Source: Oceanococcus sp. HetDA_MAG_MS8 (GTDB taxonomy: Bacteria; Pseudomonadota; Gammaproteobacteria; Nevskiales; Oceanococcaceae). Taken from it: DNA of 64,000 nt. A model generated the notes under the pieces. The model worked only from the letters and a program-made list of their open reading frames with translations. It ran no database searches and was not told the DNA's origin. Within the stretch, counting starts at the first letter, position 1, and every line of letters starts with the position of its first letter. Both the position numbers and the translations under genes were made by a program. Shown one piece after another: positions 27,202 to 36,430 of the stretch. Location of the stretch: positions 372,001-436,000 of the forward strand of contig JAHCMK010000001.1 of assembly GCA_019192445.1 (NCBI GenBank), read 5' to 3'.

Positions 27202-28331
27202 TCTACCTGGATCACAATGCCACGACCGCATTGCGTCCAGGTGTATTGGCAGCTATGCAGCCTTGGTTTGAGCAGCATTATGGAAATGCCAATAGCCAAC
27301 ACCGCGCTGGTCGCTTAGCGCGTCAAGCGGTTGAGCAAGCCAGAGCTCAAGTTGCCGCATTGGTTCACTGCGAAGCCGCGGAAGTATTTTTCACCTCCGG
27401 CTCCACAGAGTCCATCAACTGGGCTCTTCGAGGGTTGTGTCCGGATGCGCCGCGGTTGGTCGGTTCCACAGATCATGAAGCCGTGCTCGAAACTCTGCCC
27501 CATTGTGAGCGGTTGGCTGTGGACCAGGCCGGGCGTCCGGATCTTCGTTCACTCAAGGCTTGGTTACAGGAGCATCCGCGCGCACTGGTCAGTGTGATGG
27601 CCGCGAACAACGAAACCGGTGTGCTGGCCAATCTTGCCGAGATCTCGGCGGTGGTGAAGTCAGCAGATGGTCTGCTGCATACCGATGCCACCCAAATGTG
27701 CGGCAGGTTGCCTGTGGATTTTCGGCATGCCGAGCTGGCCGCCATGAGCGTGTCGGCGCATAAGCTTGGTGGTCCCAAAGGAGTCGGTGCCCTCATCCTT
27801 CGTCGTGGCCAAGAGATTCTGGCCATACAGCGGGGTGGTAAGCACGAACAAGGCCTGCGCGCCGGGACTCTCAACGTACCTGGCATTGTTGGCTTCGCAG
27901 CAGCCTGCGAGCATGCCCAGGCGCACATGGCTGAGGAGGCCCTGCGCCACGCTCAATGGCGGGATGCGTTTGAGCAGGAGCTTTGCAAACGCCACCCGCA
28001 GGCAGAAATATTTGGGCTTGAGGCAAAGCGTCTACCGAACACGAGTTTCTTTGCGCTACCTGGTTGGCATTCAGAGGCTTTGTTGATGGCCTTGGATAAG
28101 GCGGGTTTTGCGCTTGCGAGCGGTTCTGCCTGTACCAGCGGCACGGATGTGCCATCCCATGTGCTGACCGCCATGGGGGTGCCAGCACAGCGGGCGCTAG
28201 GTGCAGTGCGGATGAGCTTAGGTCATAACTCTCTGGAGTCTGATTTGCCGGCTTTGCTCGATGCTTTGGACGCAATCGTTAAGCCAGTTTCTCAGGGAGG
28301 CGCAGCCTTTGCCGGGCTGCTCAATCAATGA
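27198..28331 (+). CDS. Cysteine desulfurase, NifS/IscS class, first of two
   Basis: 377 residues. PLP-binding Lys189 in [15 protein letters not shown] and catalytic Cys312 in GSACTSG are intact. It should convert cysteine to alanine and carry a persulfide. It is less like housekeeping IscS than the following gene (for example [17 protein letters not shown]) and is closer to NifS-type enzymes. It overlaps cysE and the second desulfurase by 4 nt each. Two adjacent desulfurases suggest division of labour or a heteromeric pair; that is inference. Confidence 0.88.
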   Translation: MIYLDHNATTALRPGVLAAMQPWFEQHYGNANSQHRAGRLARQAVEQARAQVAALVHCEAAEVFFTSGSTESINWALRGLCPDAPRLVGSTDHEAVLETLPHCERLAVDQAGRPDLRSLKAWLQEHPRALVSVMAANNETGVLANLAEISAVVKSADGLLHTDATQMCGRLPVDFRHAELAAMSVSAHKLGGPKGVGALILRRGQEILAIQRGGKHEQGLRAGTLNVPGIVGFAAACEHAQAHMAEEALRHAQWRDAFEQELCKRHPQAEIFGLEAKRLPNTSFFALPGWHSEALLMALDKAGFALASGSACTSGTDVPSHVLTAMGVPAQRALGAVRMSLGHNSLESDLPALLDALDAIVKPVSQGGAAFAGLLNQ

Positions 28332-29482
28332 TTTATCTGGACCATGCGGCCACGACCCCATTGCGGCCTGAGGCGCGAGCCATCCTGGCGGAGTTCGCGC
28401 AAGCGGATGGGCCATTTGCAAACCCGGCATCAGCGCATGCGCTGGGCCAGCAAATGGCGGCCAGGGTGGCTAAGGCTCGAGAGGATTTTGCCGACATTCT
28501 CGGCGTTCAGCCCACGGAAATCGTGTTTACCTCGGGCGCGACCGAGGCGGATAATCTTGCCGTCATGGGGCGTGCCCGCTTTGCGCAAAACAAGGGGCGG
28601 CGGCTGACGGTACCCCGGACCGAGCACAAGGCGGTGATCGATCCGGTCCGACATTTGCAGGGCCAAGGCTGGCAAGTGGATTGGATAGACCCCGGAGCTG
28701 CGGGCGTATGTACTGCTGAGGCAGTTGACGCGGCGTTGCAGCCAGACACGACCCTAGCGTGCGCTATGGCTGTGAATAATGAAACGGGCCATATCCATGA
28801 TCTGCCGGCGATTGCGCTTGCGTGTCAGGATCGGGGCGTCCCACTGCATGTTGATGCGGCTCAGGCCCTAGGGAAGATTCCGCTACAGACTTGGGCTGGC
28901 GTTGGCAGCATGGCCTTTTCGGGGCACAAATTGGGCGCTCCGGCCGGCATCGGGGCCTTGTATTTACGCGGCCGTCCCCGCCTGGGTGTGGAGCCCTTGG
29001 TGTTCGGCGGCGGGCAGGAGAGGGGAATGCGCTCGGGCACCCTGCCAGCCATGCTGATTCTGGCCTTTGTGGCGGCTGCCAAAGCGGCAGCGTCCGCGCA
29101 GGCACAGGAACATGCGCGGTTGTTGGAGCTACGGGAGCAGCTCTGGCGCAGGGTCTCCCGGCAAGTGCCTCACCTGATTCGGAACAGCCCGGAAAACAGC
29201 AGCTCCCCGCACATCCTTAATATCAGCGTGCCCCATGTGCAAGGCGATAGTTTGCGTGCCTTATTGCCGGACATTGCTCTATCCAGTGGGAGCGCATGTG
29301 CAGCGGCGCAGGCTGAGAGTTCCTACGTGCTTCGAGCGATGGGGCATGATGATGCGCAGGCCAACGCCTCTTTGCGCCTCTCCTTTGGGCATAACACGCA
29401 TGCTGCGGAGGTAGACCAAGCTGCTGAGCAGATCATTGCAGCGATACAACGTCTACAGTCTTGGCATCCTGAGGCTAAGTAA
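28328..29482 (+). CDS. iscS: Cysteine desulfurase IscS-like, second of two
   Basis: 384 residues. PLP Lys201 in SGHKLGAP, active Cys324 in SSGSACAAAQAESSYVLRAMG; the latter region resembles IscS closely. It shares the opening MIYLDH-ATT with the preceding gene, so the pair arose by duplication, though the two have diverged widely. It would provide sulfur for Fe-S clusters or tRNA thiolation. It is followed by a shortened IscU-like gene (stop and start overlap as TAATG) and an A-type carrier. Confidence 0.88.
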   Translation: MIYLDHAATTPLRPEARAILAEFAQADGPFANPASAHALGQQMAARVAKAREDFADILGVQPTEIVFTSGATEADNLAVMGRARFAQNKGRRLTVPRTEHKAVIDPVRHLQGQGWQVDWIDPGAAGVCTAEAVDAALQPDTTLACAMAVNNETGHIHDLPAIALACQDRGVPLHVDAAQALGKIPLQTWAGVGSMAFSGHKLGAPAGIGALYLRGRPRLGVEPLVFGGGQERGMRSGTLPAMLILAFVAAAKAAASAQAQEHARLLELREQLWRRVSRQVPHLIRNSPENSSSPHILNISVPHVQGDSLRALLPDIALSSGSACAAAQAESSYVLRAMGHDDAQANASLRLSFGHNTHAAEVDQAAEQIIAAIQRLQSWHPEAK

Positions 29483-29835
29483 TGGCTGCGTATCCTGAGT
29501 GGGTGCTGCGCGCGCTGGCCGAGCCGAGTCAGGTTTTGCCCAGCCCGCGCCCAACAGCGGCGCGAAGAGTAGCCTCGGCGGATACGCCAGCCTCGGAGGA
29601 AAAAGCGGTGTTGTACTGTGAGCCAACCGCGCAGCGCTGGTATTGGCGCGCGGTGGCCAGTCCATGGCTGCTCGCCATGCTGGAGGGGGTGTGTTCGCGC
29701 TTGCAAACCCAAGGGGTCGATGCGGCCGCAGCGTGGCTTGAAGAACTGGAGATACCCCCCACAAAGCGTTACTGTGTAGTACTAACGCGCAGCCTCCTGA
29801 GCGCTGTGCGAGAACTGGAGAATGACGATGGCTGA
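29482..29835 (+). CDS. Degenerate IscU-like protein
   Basis: 117 residues with no obvious annotation. By eye, the N terminus (MAAYPEWVLRALAEP) fits the start of IscU, and LEELEIPPTKRYCVVL followed by LLSAVREL fits the IscU segment AEELELPPVKIHCSIL and its following helix. Of the three cluster-ligand Cys of IscU, only the last (Cys98) has a clear counterpart. The PACGD and GCGSA motifs are absent, and Cys46 and Cys71 do not align well. It sits exactly where iscU belongs, between iscS and iscA. It may have lost cluster assembly and become a sulfur acceptor or a desulfurase partner. Confidence 0.6.
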   Translation: MAAYPEWVLRALAEPSQVLPSPRPTAARRVASADTPASEEKAVLYCEPTAQRWYWRAVASPWLLAMLEGVCSRLQTQGVDAAAAWLEELEIPPTKRYCVVLTRSLLSAVRELENDDG

Positions 29836-30175
29836 ATTGAGTCTGACGGAAGCGGCGGCCAGCCGTATTCGCGAACAACTCGAACAACGCGGCCGCGGTT
29901 TGGGTATCCGTTTGCAGGTGAAGCCGACCGGCTGCTCCGGATGGATGTATCAAGTGGAGTATGCCGATGATCAAGCGCCCGACGATGTTCGTGTAGAGCA
30001 TGCTGGGGCGGTTCTGCTGGTGCCCACAAAGAGTCTGCCGGCCCTGCAGGGGACCGTTGTGGATTTTGTCGGCGATGGGTTCAGCAAGCGCTGGCAGTTC
30101 AACAACCCTAACGTCGAGGCTGATTGCGGCTGCGGCGAAAGTTTCGCCCTGCGGGATTCGTCGGCTTCGCGTTAA
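29822..30175 (+). CDS. A-type iron-sulfur carrier, IscA/ErpA-like
   Basis: 117 residues from the first ATG (a second lies two codons on). The three ligand cysteines are Cys38 (PTGCSGW) and Cys102/Cys104 (DCGCGESF), the full A-type set. It carries Fe-S clusters from the scaffold to target proteins. It overlaps the IscU-like gene by 14 nt. With no sufA in the suf operon, it may be the carrier for the SUF pathway too. Confidence 0.92.
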   Translation: MTMAELSLTEAAASRIREQLEQRGRGLGIRLQVKPTGCSGWMYQVEYADDQAPDDVRVEHAGAVLLVPTKSLPALQGTVVDFVGDGFSKRWQFNNPNVEADCGCGESFALRDSSASR

Positions 30176-30227
30176 AATACCGAGTTGGCCGGCCGCCTGA
30201 TGGCGGCCTTGTTTATTTTTCGGTATT
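30176..30227 (+). terminator. Nested hairpin with T-tract between iscA and ndk
   Basis: Inner stem GGCCGCC-TGAT-GGCGGCC (30191-30208) is followed by TTGTTTATTTTT, a good intrinsic terminator for the cysE-iscA string. An outer inverted repeat AATACCGA (30176-30183) and TCGGTATT (30220-30227) encloses it. The outer pair would include the T-tract and could compete with release, so regulation of ndk by read-through is conceivable. Confidence 0.7.
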
Positions 30228-30253
30228 GCATTCGCAACAGGGCGATTTCCCAC

Positions 30254-30679
30254 ATGGCAACCCAACGTACACTTTCCATTATCAAGCCAGACGCCGTCGC
30301 AAAGAACGTTATTGGCGAGATCTACACCCGCTTTGAGAAGGCCGGGCTGCGCGTCGTCGCAGCGAAAATGAAGCAGCTCAGCCGCGCCGAAGCCGAAGGT
30401 TTCTATGCGGTGCACCGTGAGCGCCCGTTCTTTAATGACCTCGTAGAGTTCATGATTTCCGGCCCGGTGATGGTGCAGGTTCTTGAGGGCGAGAACGCCA
30501 TCAGCAAGAACCGGGAAATCATGGGAGCCACCAACCCCAAAGAGGCCGCCCCAGGAACCATCCGCGCCGACTTTGCAGACTCCATCGATGCCAACGCTGT
30601 GCATGGCTCCGATGCTGAAGAAACTGCCGCTGTCGAGGTGGCCTACTTCTTCGCAGCGACCGAGCTCTGCGCGCGCTAA
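30254..30679 (+). CDS. ndk: Nucleoside diphosphate kinase
   Basis: 141 residues from [15 protein letters not shown]. The catalytic His is in NAVHGSD and the nucleotide-binding part in [16 protein letters not shown]. It transfers phosphate between nucleoside di- and triphosphates. Gene order ndk-rlmN-pilF matches that downstream of isc genes in Pseudomonas. Confidence 0.98.
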   Translation: MATQRTLSIIKPDAVAKNVIGEIYTRFEKAGLRVVAAKMKQLSRAEAEGFYAVHRERPFFNDLVEFMISGPVMVQVLEGENAISKNREIMGATNPKEAAPGTIRADFADSIDANAVHGSDAEETAAVEVAYFFAATELCAR

Positions 30680-30703
30680 GCGGCGCTCCTTGAGTGCCTG
30701 GGC

Positions 30704-31801
30704 ATGACTGACGCGCCAACCAATCTCTTAGGTCTAGACCGTGGTGGTCTGGAGGACTGGTTCGCTCAACGTGGCGAAAAGGCTTTTCGTGCGCGTCAGC
30801 TCATGCCTTGGGTCTATCAGCGCGGCGTGAGCGATTTTGCCCAGATGACTGATCTGGGCAAATCCCTGCGCGAGCGTTTGGAGACCGAGGCCGTCATCCA
30901 AACCCCGCGGCTGATTACCGAAGAAATCTCTAGTGACGGTACTCGTAAATGGGTGCTGGGCTTAGAGAGCGGTAACGCTGTTGAGACGGTGTTCATTCCC
31001 GAGGCTGATCGCGGCACCTTGTGCATTAGCTCGCAGATTGGCTGCGCCATGGACTGCCAGTTCTGTGCGACAGCCACCCAGGGCTTTGCCCGCAATCTGA
31101 CGGCGGCCGAGATTATCGCCCAGGTGTGGTACGCGCAGAAAGCGCTAGGTGCCGTTCCGCGTGAAGGGCGGGTGATTTCGAACATTGTTTTTATGGGCAT
31201 GGGTGAACCCCTTGCCAACTTTGAGCATGTGGTTACGGCCATCCGCGTTCTGCTCGATGACCTGGGCTACGGCTTATCCAAACGGCGGGTCACGGTGAGC
31301 ACCTCAGGACTCGTACCGTTCATGGATCGACTGCGCGGCAGTGTAGATACTGCTTTGGCCGTGTCATTACACGCGCCTACAGACAGCATCCGTGATGTCA
31401 TTGTCCCGATCAATCGCAAGTACCCTCTGGCTGAGCTGATGGCGGCGTGCAAACGCTATACGGCGAATCGCGAGCGCCAAACCCACATCGTTTACGAGTA
31501 CGTGATGCTCGATGGGGTCAATGACGGCAAGGCCGAGGCACTGGCGCTGGCCAAACTGCTGCGGGATATGCCGGCCAAGGTCAACCTGATCCCCTTCAAC
31601 CCTTTCCCCGGCACGACTTACCAGCGCTCGGCTCCTCAGGTGGTGACTGAGTTTTCCCAAATTCTGCGTGAGCGCCGCATTGTGACCACCGTACGCAAGA
31701 CCCGTGGTGATGACATTGCTGCGGCATGCGGCCAGTTGGTGGGTGAGGTCCGTAATCGGCAAAAACGTCGCCTGAGCGACATTCCTGTTGTTGTGCAGTG
31801 A
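30704..31801 (+). CDS. rlmN: Dual-specificity rRNA/tRNA adenine-C2 methyltransferase RlmN
   Basis: 365 residues. Radical-SAM motif CAMDCQFC binds the 4Fe-4S cluster; [12 protein letters not shown] and the resolving-Cys segment near the C terminus ([17 protein letters not shown]) are present. It methylates A2503 of 23S rRNA and A37 of some tRNAs. As an Fe-S enzyme it depends on the assembly genes nearby. pilF begins two bases after its stop. Confidence 0.97.
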   Translation: MTDAPTNLLGLDRGGLEDWFAQRGEKAFRARQLMPWVYQRGVSDFAQMTDLGKSLRERLETEAVIQTPRLITEEISSDGTRKWVLGLESGNAVETVFIPEADRGTLCISSQIGCAMDCQFCATATQGFARNLTAAEIIAQVWYAQKALGAVPREGRVISNIVFMGMGEPLANFEHVVTAIRVLLDDLGYGLSKRRVTVSTSGLVPFMDRLRGSVDTALAVSLHAPTDSIRDVIVPINRKYPLAELMAACKRYTANRERQTHIVYEYVMLDGVNDGKAEALALAKLLRDMPAKVNLIPFNPFPGTTYQRSAPQVVTEFSQILRERRIVTTVRKTRGDDIAAACGQLVGEVRNRQKRRLSDIPVVVQ

Positions 31802-31803
31802 GC

Positions 31804-32556
31804 ATGTGGCGTTGCTGGCTTTTCCTGCTCGGCCTTTGCCTCAGCGCATGTGTGACCGAGGGTCCTCAGCTACCTGACCCTCGTCCCAAGGATGCTGCAC
31901 GCTTGAATGCCGATCTGGGTTTCGGTTATCTCAGTCAAGAGCGTCCTGACATTGCCGCACTAAAGTTTGAGCGTGCCCTCGAACTAGACGTAAGCCTCGC
32001 CCCAGCGCACTACGGACGGGGACTTATCCTCCAGCGGCAAGGTGCGACCGTGGAAGCACGTAATGCCATGGATCAAGCTCGGCGTTACCTGGGTAAGGAC
32101 GAGGCCAAGCTGCGCTTTAGTCTCGCCGATTGGTACTGCGACAACGACAGCCCGGACATCAGTCAACAACTGCTGGCCCGCGGCCTTGCTGATGCCCAGG
32201 CGGACGCTGTTCTGCGCTGGGGGCGGTGCTTGCAATCCCAGGGGAACATGGCGGCGGCGGAGGACGCTTTGCTGCGAGGCTTGCAACAACGACCTCAGTC
32301 GGCACAACTGGTACTGGGGTTGGTTGCAGTGACTGTCTACCAACAAGATTGGCTGCGCGCCAAAGACCTATTGGCACGCTATGAAGCTCTGGCACCTCTG
32401 ACAGCGCAAAGTGCTGTACTCGGTCAGCAGATTCACCAGGCACTGGGGGAGATGGACCTGGTGCGAGAATACGCGCGGCGGGCCGAGGAGCTTAGTAGTG
32501 CTGGTGCTGGGTCTGGTCGCGAGGGGCGCCGCAATGGAGGGTCACGTGGCTACTGA
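31804..32556 (+). CDS. pilF: Type IV pilus biogenesis lipoprotein PilF/PilW
   Basis: 250 residues from ATG 31804; a GTG six bases earlier overlaps the rlmN stop and is a possible alternative. Lipobox LSAC, then TPR repeats (LGFGYLSQERPDIAALKFERAL and following). It is the outer-membrane pilotin needed for PilQ secretin assembly. The C terminus is a low-complexity Gly/Arg stretch that overlaps the rodZ start by about 20 nt. Confidence 0.9.
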   Translation: MWRCWLFLLGLCLSACVTEGPQLPDPRPKDAARLNADLGFGYLSQERPDIAALKFERALELDVSLAPAHYGRGLILQRQGATVEARNAMDQARRYLGKDEAKLRFSLADWYCDNDSPDISQQLLARGLADAQADAVLRWGRCLQSQGNMAAAEDALLRGLQQRPQSAQLVLGLVAVTVYQQDWLRAKDLLARYEALAPLTAQSAVLGQQIHQALGEMDLVREYARRAEELSSAGAGSGREGRRNGGSRGY

Positions 32557-33427
32557 TCAGCACCCGCATGAAACTCCAGGACAGCTCTTGCTCCAGGCTC
32601 GCGAAACGCGTGGCCTGCGCATCGAGGATGCCGCGCGTTCCGCCAATCTATCCGTGAGTATGGCGCAGGCCCTGGAGAGCGATGATTACGCCGCGCTGGG
32701 CCAACCTGTATACGCGCGCGGCTACTATCGGCGCTACGCACGCGTGGTGGGCTGTGAAGCCGAAGAGGTCGTGCGTTGCTACGAAATCATCAATGAGGTG
32801 CCCTCCGCAGTTCCTCATATTCAACAGCGTCCTAGTATTCCCTACGGTGCCAAGACTGCGCGACCAGGCCTGCGTCTGCCGTGGTTGTGGGCGGTTTTGC
32901 TGTTGCTTCTTTTAGCCGGGATTGGGTGGCTGGGGTCTGGGTCGAACACCAAGGGCTCTACAGACCAGCCACCGGTGACCGCCGGCGTAACCACTGTGCC
33001 GAGCGCTGCGCCGGTCACTACGCCTGTTCCATTACCCGATCAAAGTGCGCAGAGACGCCCGCCAACCGCCGATCTCAGCCAACTCAAACTCAGTGAAGAG
33101 CTCAGCACAGCGCCGTCAGCTGAACCAGCGCAGTCCAGTGCAGATTTGACGAGTGCTCCCCCGGGACTATTGGAAATTCGTGTGGGACCACAAGCTGCGT
33201 GGATTGAAGTGCGTGATGCGCGTGACGAGCGCTTGGCTTACAGAGTGGCGCAGCCAGGCGAGCAATTGCGCCTGCAAGGCGAACCTCCGTATCGCATTAA
33301 TCTCGGGCGCGCCCATACTCTGGAGCTCCGACTGGGCGGCAAAGTCGTCGATCTACAACCGGTTATCGACTCTGCGGCACGTGCTAGAGCTACCATAACC
33401 GAGGGTGGGAAATTGATAGCGCCATGA
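32534..33427 (+). CDS. rodZ: Cytoskeletal protein RodZ
   Basis: 297 residues from ATG 32534. GTG 32546, with GGAGGG four bases upstream, is a strong alternative. N-terminal helix-turn-helix ([19 protein letters not shown]...[14 protein letters not shown]), one membrane helix ([17 protein letters not shown]), a Pro/Thr/Ser linker, and a periplasmic DUF4115 domain. It binds MreB and helps maintain rod shape. It overlaps ispG by 4 nt. Confidence 0.9.
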   Translation: MEGHVATDQHPHETPGQLLLQARETRGLRIEDAARSANLSVSMAQALESDDYAALGQPVYARGYYRRYARVVGCEAEEVVRCYEIINEVPSAVPHIQQRPSIPYGAKTARPGLRLPWLWAVLLLLLLAGIGWLGSGSNTKGSTDQPPVTAGVTTVPSAAPVTTPVPLPDQSAQRRPPTADLSQLKLSEELSTAPSAEPAQSSADLTSAPPGLLEIRVGPQAAWIEVRDARDERLAYRVAQPGEQLRLQGEPPYRINLGRAHTLELRLGGKVVDLQPVIDSAARARATITEGGKLIAP

Positions 33428-34521
33428 AGTACGCACACACTATTCATCGCCGTAAGTCCAGACAAATTCACGTCGGTTCTGTTCCGGTTGGAGGTGATGC
33501 GCCAATCAGCGTCCAAAGCATGACCAACACGGACACTGCAGATGTGGCGGCCACGGTGGCGCAAATTCGTGCTCTGCACAAAGCCGGAGCCGACATCGTG
33601 CGTGTCTCGGTCCCCACCATGGATGCTGCTGAGGCTTTCGGCAAGATTCGGGTGCAATCCCCAGTGCCATTGGTGGCCGATATCCACTTTAACTATAGAG
33701 TGGGTTTAGCGGCTGCTGAGCAAGGCGCGGATTGCTTACGCATTAACCCTGGAAATATCGGTTCCGAAAAGAAGGTGGCGGAAGTCATCGCGTGTGCGCG
33801 GCACCACAACATTCCCATTCGGGTGGGAGTCAATGCGGGGTCGCTGGAAGGGGACTTACAAGAAAAATACGGTGAGCCCACCCCCGAGGCTTTGGTGGAG
33901 TCGGCCTTTCGCCACATTGACATCCTCGATCGGCATGATTTTCAAGACTACAAAATCAGCCTCAAAGCCTCTGAAGTCTTCATGACTGTGGCGGCTTATC
34001 GCTTGCTGGCTGGGCAGATTGAGCAGCCCTTGCACTTGGGTATCACCGAAGCGGGTGGTCAACGTGCTGGTGCAGTCAAATCGGCCATCGGGCTGGGCAT
34101 GCTCTTGGCCGAGGGAATTGGCGACACCATTCGAGTTTCGCTGGCAGCCGACCCTGTGGAAGAGATTAAAGTGGGCTGGGATATCTTGAAGAGTCTCAGT
34201 CTACGGACACGCGGAATCAATTTGATTGCCTGCCCGAGTTGTTCACGGCAAAACTTTGATGTGGTCAAAACCGTCAACGAGCTTGAGGCGCGGTTCGAGG
34301 ATATTGATGAGGCCTTGGATGTGGCCGTCATTGGTTGTGTGGTGAATGGACCTGGCGAGGCGCGTGAGGCCGATATTGGCATTACCGGCGGCTACCCCAA
34401 CACGGTTTTTCAGCACGGCGAAATTAGCGGCAAGCTTAAAAACGACGACTTAGTGATAGGACTGGAGGATCTGGTGCGCCGAGAAGTCGCACGCCGTCAA
34501 TGCGGGAGCGATGATTCCTGA
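33424..34521 (+). CDS. ispG: 4-hydroxy-3-methylbut-2-enyl diphosphate synthase
   Basis: 365 residues, the typical bacterial short form. Fe-S ligands are in CPSCSR and CVVNGPGEA. It catalyses the penultimate MEP-pathway step and needs a 4Fe-4S cluster. The pathway's first enzyme, dxs, is at 43073-44977 and ispA at 45155-46045. The start overlaps rodZ and the end overlaps hisS. Confidence 0.98.
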   Translation: MKYAHTIHRRKSRQIHVGSVPVGGDAPISVQSMTNTDTADVAATVAQIRALHKAGADIVRVSVPTMDAAEAFGKIRVQSPVPLVADIHFNYRVGLAAAEQGADCLRINPGNIGSEKKVAEVIACARHHNIPIRVGVNAGSLEGDLQEKYGEPTPEALVESAFRHIDILDRHDFQDYKISLKASEVFMTVAAYRLLAGQIEQPLHLGITEAGGQRAGAVKSAIGLGMLLAEGIGDTIRVSLAADPVEEIKVGWDILKSLSLRTRGINLIACPSCSRQNFDVVKTVNELEARFEDIDEALDVAVIGCVVNGPGEAREADIGITGGYPNTVFQHGEISGKLKNDDLVIGLEDLVRREVARRQCGSDDS

Positions 34522-35774
34522 TGGCACAACGTATTCGCGCATTGCGCGGTTTCCCAGACATTGGGCCTGAAGATACTCCTGGCTGGCGCCAGCTCGAAGA
34601 TGCCTGCGCTCAGGTCCTAGACCGCTACGCTTTCGAGCAAATTCGACTGCCGATCCTAGAGGCAACGGAGCTTTTCGCCCGCAGCGTCGGCGAGGCCACG
34701 GACATCGTGGAAAAGGAGATGTTCAGCTTTGTGGATCGCGAGCGTCACTCTATGAGCTTGCGCCCGGAGGGGACCGCCAGCGCGGTGCGCTTGGGGATTG
34801 ATCTGGGGTTGCTGCATAACGCTCAGCGCCGTCTGTGGTACATCGGTCCCATGTTTCGGCATGAACGCCCTCAAGCGGGGCGCTACCGGCAGTTCCATCA
34901 AATTGGCGTGGAGTGCTTCGGCATTGCAGGCCCCCTGGCAGACATCGAAGTCATCGCTCTGTCCGAGCAGCTTTTGCAGTCCGCAGGTGTTCGCTCGGCC
35001 GTGCAGCTTGAGATCAATACCTTGGGCAGTCAGGCTGCGCGCGCAGAGTATCGCGGCGCATTGCAGTCATGGTTGCAAGAACGATTCGATGACTTAGACG
35101 CCGATAGCCAATCTCGCGTTGAGCGAAATCCGCTGCGGGTCCTAGATTCTAAAGTTCCACAAACCCAGGCATTGTTAGTCGATGCGCCAAAGCTAGTGGA
35201 TTACCTAGACGAAGACTCGCTCGCGCACCATCGCGCCGTGCTCGATGGCCTTGAGGCGCTGGGTATCGACTATGTGGAGAACCCGCGCTTAGTTCGTGGC
35301 CTGGACTACTACAACCATTGCGTTTTCGAGTGGACGACCACCGAGCTTGGCGCTCAAGGCACTGTATTAGCCGGTGGGCGCTATGACGGCTTGGTGGAGC
35401 AGCTCGGTGGCGGGCCGGTTCCGGCCTGCGGCTTTGCGATGGGCTTGGAGCGAGTTCTGCTGTTGCAAAAGGCTTTGGACGTCGCGCCGGTGCAGCGGCA
35501 GTTAGATATTTATATCTGCCACGAAGGTGTACTAGCGCAGCCAAGGGCGCTGACCATGGCCCAAGACCTACGAGCACTGGGGGCTAAGGTCTGCATCGAT
35601 GGCGCCACGGGGCGACTGAAACCACAGCTCAAACGCGCTGCTCAGTCTGGTGCTGCCATGCGCGTCGTCATCAAAGATCAAACAGCCGATTGGTCGGTGT
35701 TGGAGTCAGAGCCAGCGCCTGCGCTCAGAGAATATTTTGCTAAGCAGGGAGTCGCAGGACCACCTGCCGCTTAG
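34521..35774 (+). CDS. hisS: Histidyl-tRNA synthetase
   Basis: 417 residues, class II synthetase: motif 2 MFRHERPQAGRYRQFHQIG, the His-binding loop LVRGLDYYNHCVFEW, motif 3 GFAMGLERV, and the C-terminal anticodon domain. It charges tRNA-His. It follows ispG with a one-base stop/start overlap, an order shared with E. coli and Pseudomonas. Confidence 0.98.
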   Translation: MAQRIRALRGFPDIGPEDTPGWRQLEDACAQVLDRYAFEQIRLPILEATELFARSVGEATDIVEKEMFSFVDRERHSMSLRPEGTASAVRLGIDLGLLHNAQRRLWYIGPMFRHERPQAGRYRQFHQIGVECFGIAGPLADIEVIALSEQLLQSAGVRSAVQLEINTLGSQAARAEYRGALQSWLQERFDDLDADSQSRVERNPLRVLDSKVPQTQALLVDAPKLVDYLDEDSLAHHRAVLDGLEALGIDYVENPRLVRGLDYYNHCVFEWTTTELGAQGTVLAGGRYDGLVEQLGGGPVPACGFAMGLERVLLLQKALDVAPVQRQLDIYICHEGVLAQPRALTMAQDLRALGAKVCIDGATGRLKPQLKRAAQSGAAMRVVIKDQTADWSVLESEPAPALREYFAKQGVAGPPAA

Positions 35775-35797
35775 GTAATTTGTAAAAGGGTATTGTC

Positions 35798-36430
35798 ATG
35801 GACATGGAACAAACGGATCAGGAACAGGTTGAGCAGCTCCAGAAGTGGTGGCGGGAGAACCGCTTGGCTTTACTGGGTGGGCTGGTTGTCGGTATCGGCG
35901 GCTTGCTTGGATGGGAGCAATTTCAAAACGCCCGTTCTCAGGGCGCTATGCAGGCCTCCCAAGCCTACGAAGCTGTGAACCAGGCGATTAGCAAGGCTGA
36001 TGTGCAGGCTGCGGATGCCGCCTTGGAACAATTGCGCAATGAGCATGGTCAGTCGGTCTATGTCGCCCATGCTCATGCCGCCCGCGCCAGTTTGGCCGCG
36101 GACAACCAGAACTGGGAAGCAGCTATAGATCACCTTGAGCAAGCGCTGGCCAGCAAGCCCGGAAAAGCACTTGAAGCCGTGCTGAGCTTGCGCTTGGCAC
36201 GGGCGCAATGGGCACAGGGTGATGCACAGGCCGCTCTGACAACGCTGGATGACGCGGAGTTGCCAAGCAGCGCCTCGGCATTGGCAGACGAGTTGCGCGG
36301 CGATATCGCCTACGCTCAGGGGGATACTGAAACGGCTCGCAGCGCTTGGGAAAGCGCCTTGGCTGCTGGCGGCCAGGCTACCGCAGGGGCCATCAGCAAC
36401 AAACTGGCTCGGCTGGGTAGTAAGTCCTAA
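35798..36430 (+). CDS. yfgM: YfgM-family membrane-anchored TPR protein
   Basis: 210 residues. The short cytoplasmic N terminus ends in QKWWREN, followed by one membrane helix (LALLGGLVVGIGGLLGW) and a periplasmic TPR region. In E. coli it works with PpiD at the Sec translocon as an ancillary periplasmic chaperone. It lies between hisS and bamB as in most gammaproteobacteria, with a TAATG overlap into bamB. Confidence 0.92.
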   Translation: MDMEQTDQEQVEQLQKWWRENRLALLGGLVVGIGGLLGWEQFQNARSQGAMQASQAYEAVNQAISKADVQAADAALEQLRNEHGQSVYVAHAHAARASLAADNQNWEAAIDHLEQALASKPGKALEAVLSLRLARAQWAQGDAQAALTTLDDAELPSSASALADELRGDIAYAQGDTETARSAWESALAAGGQATAGAISNKLARLGSKS

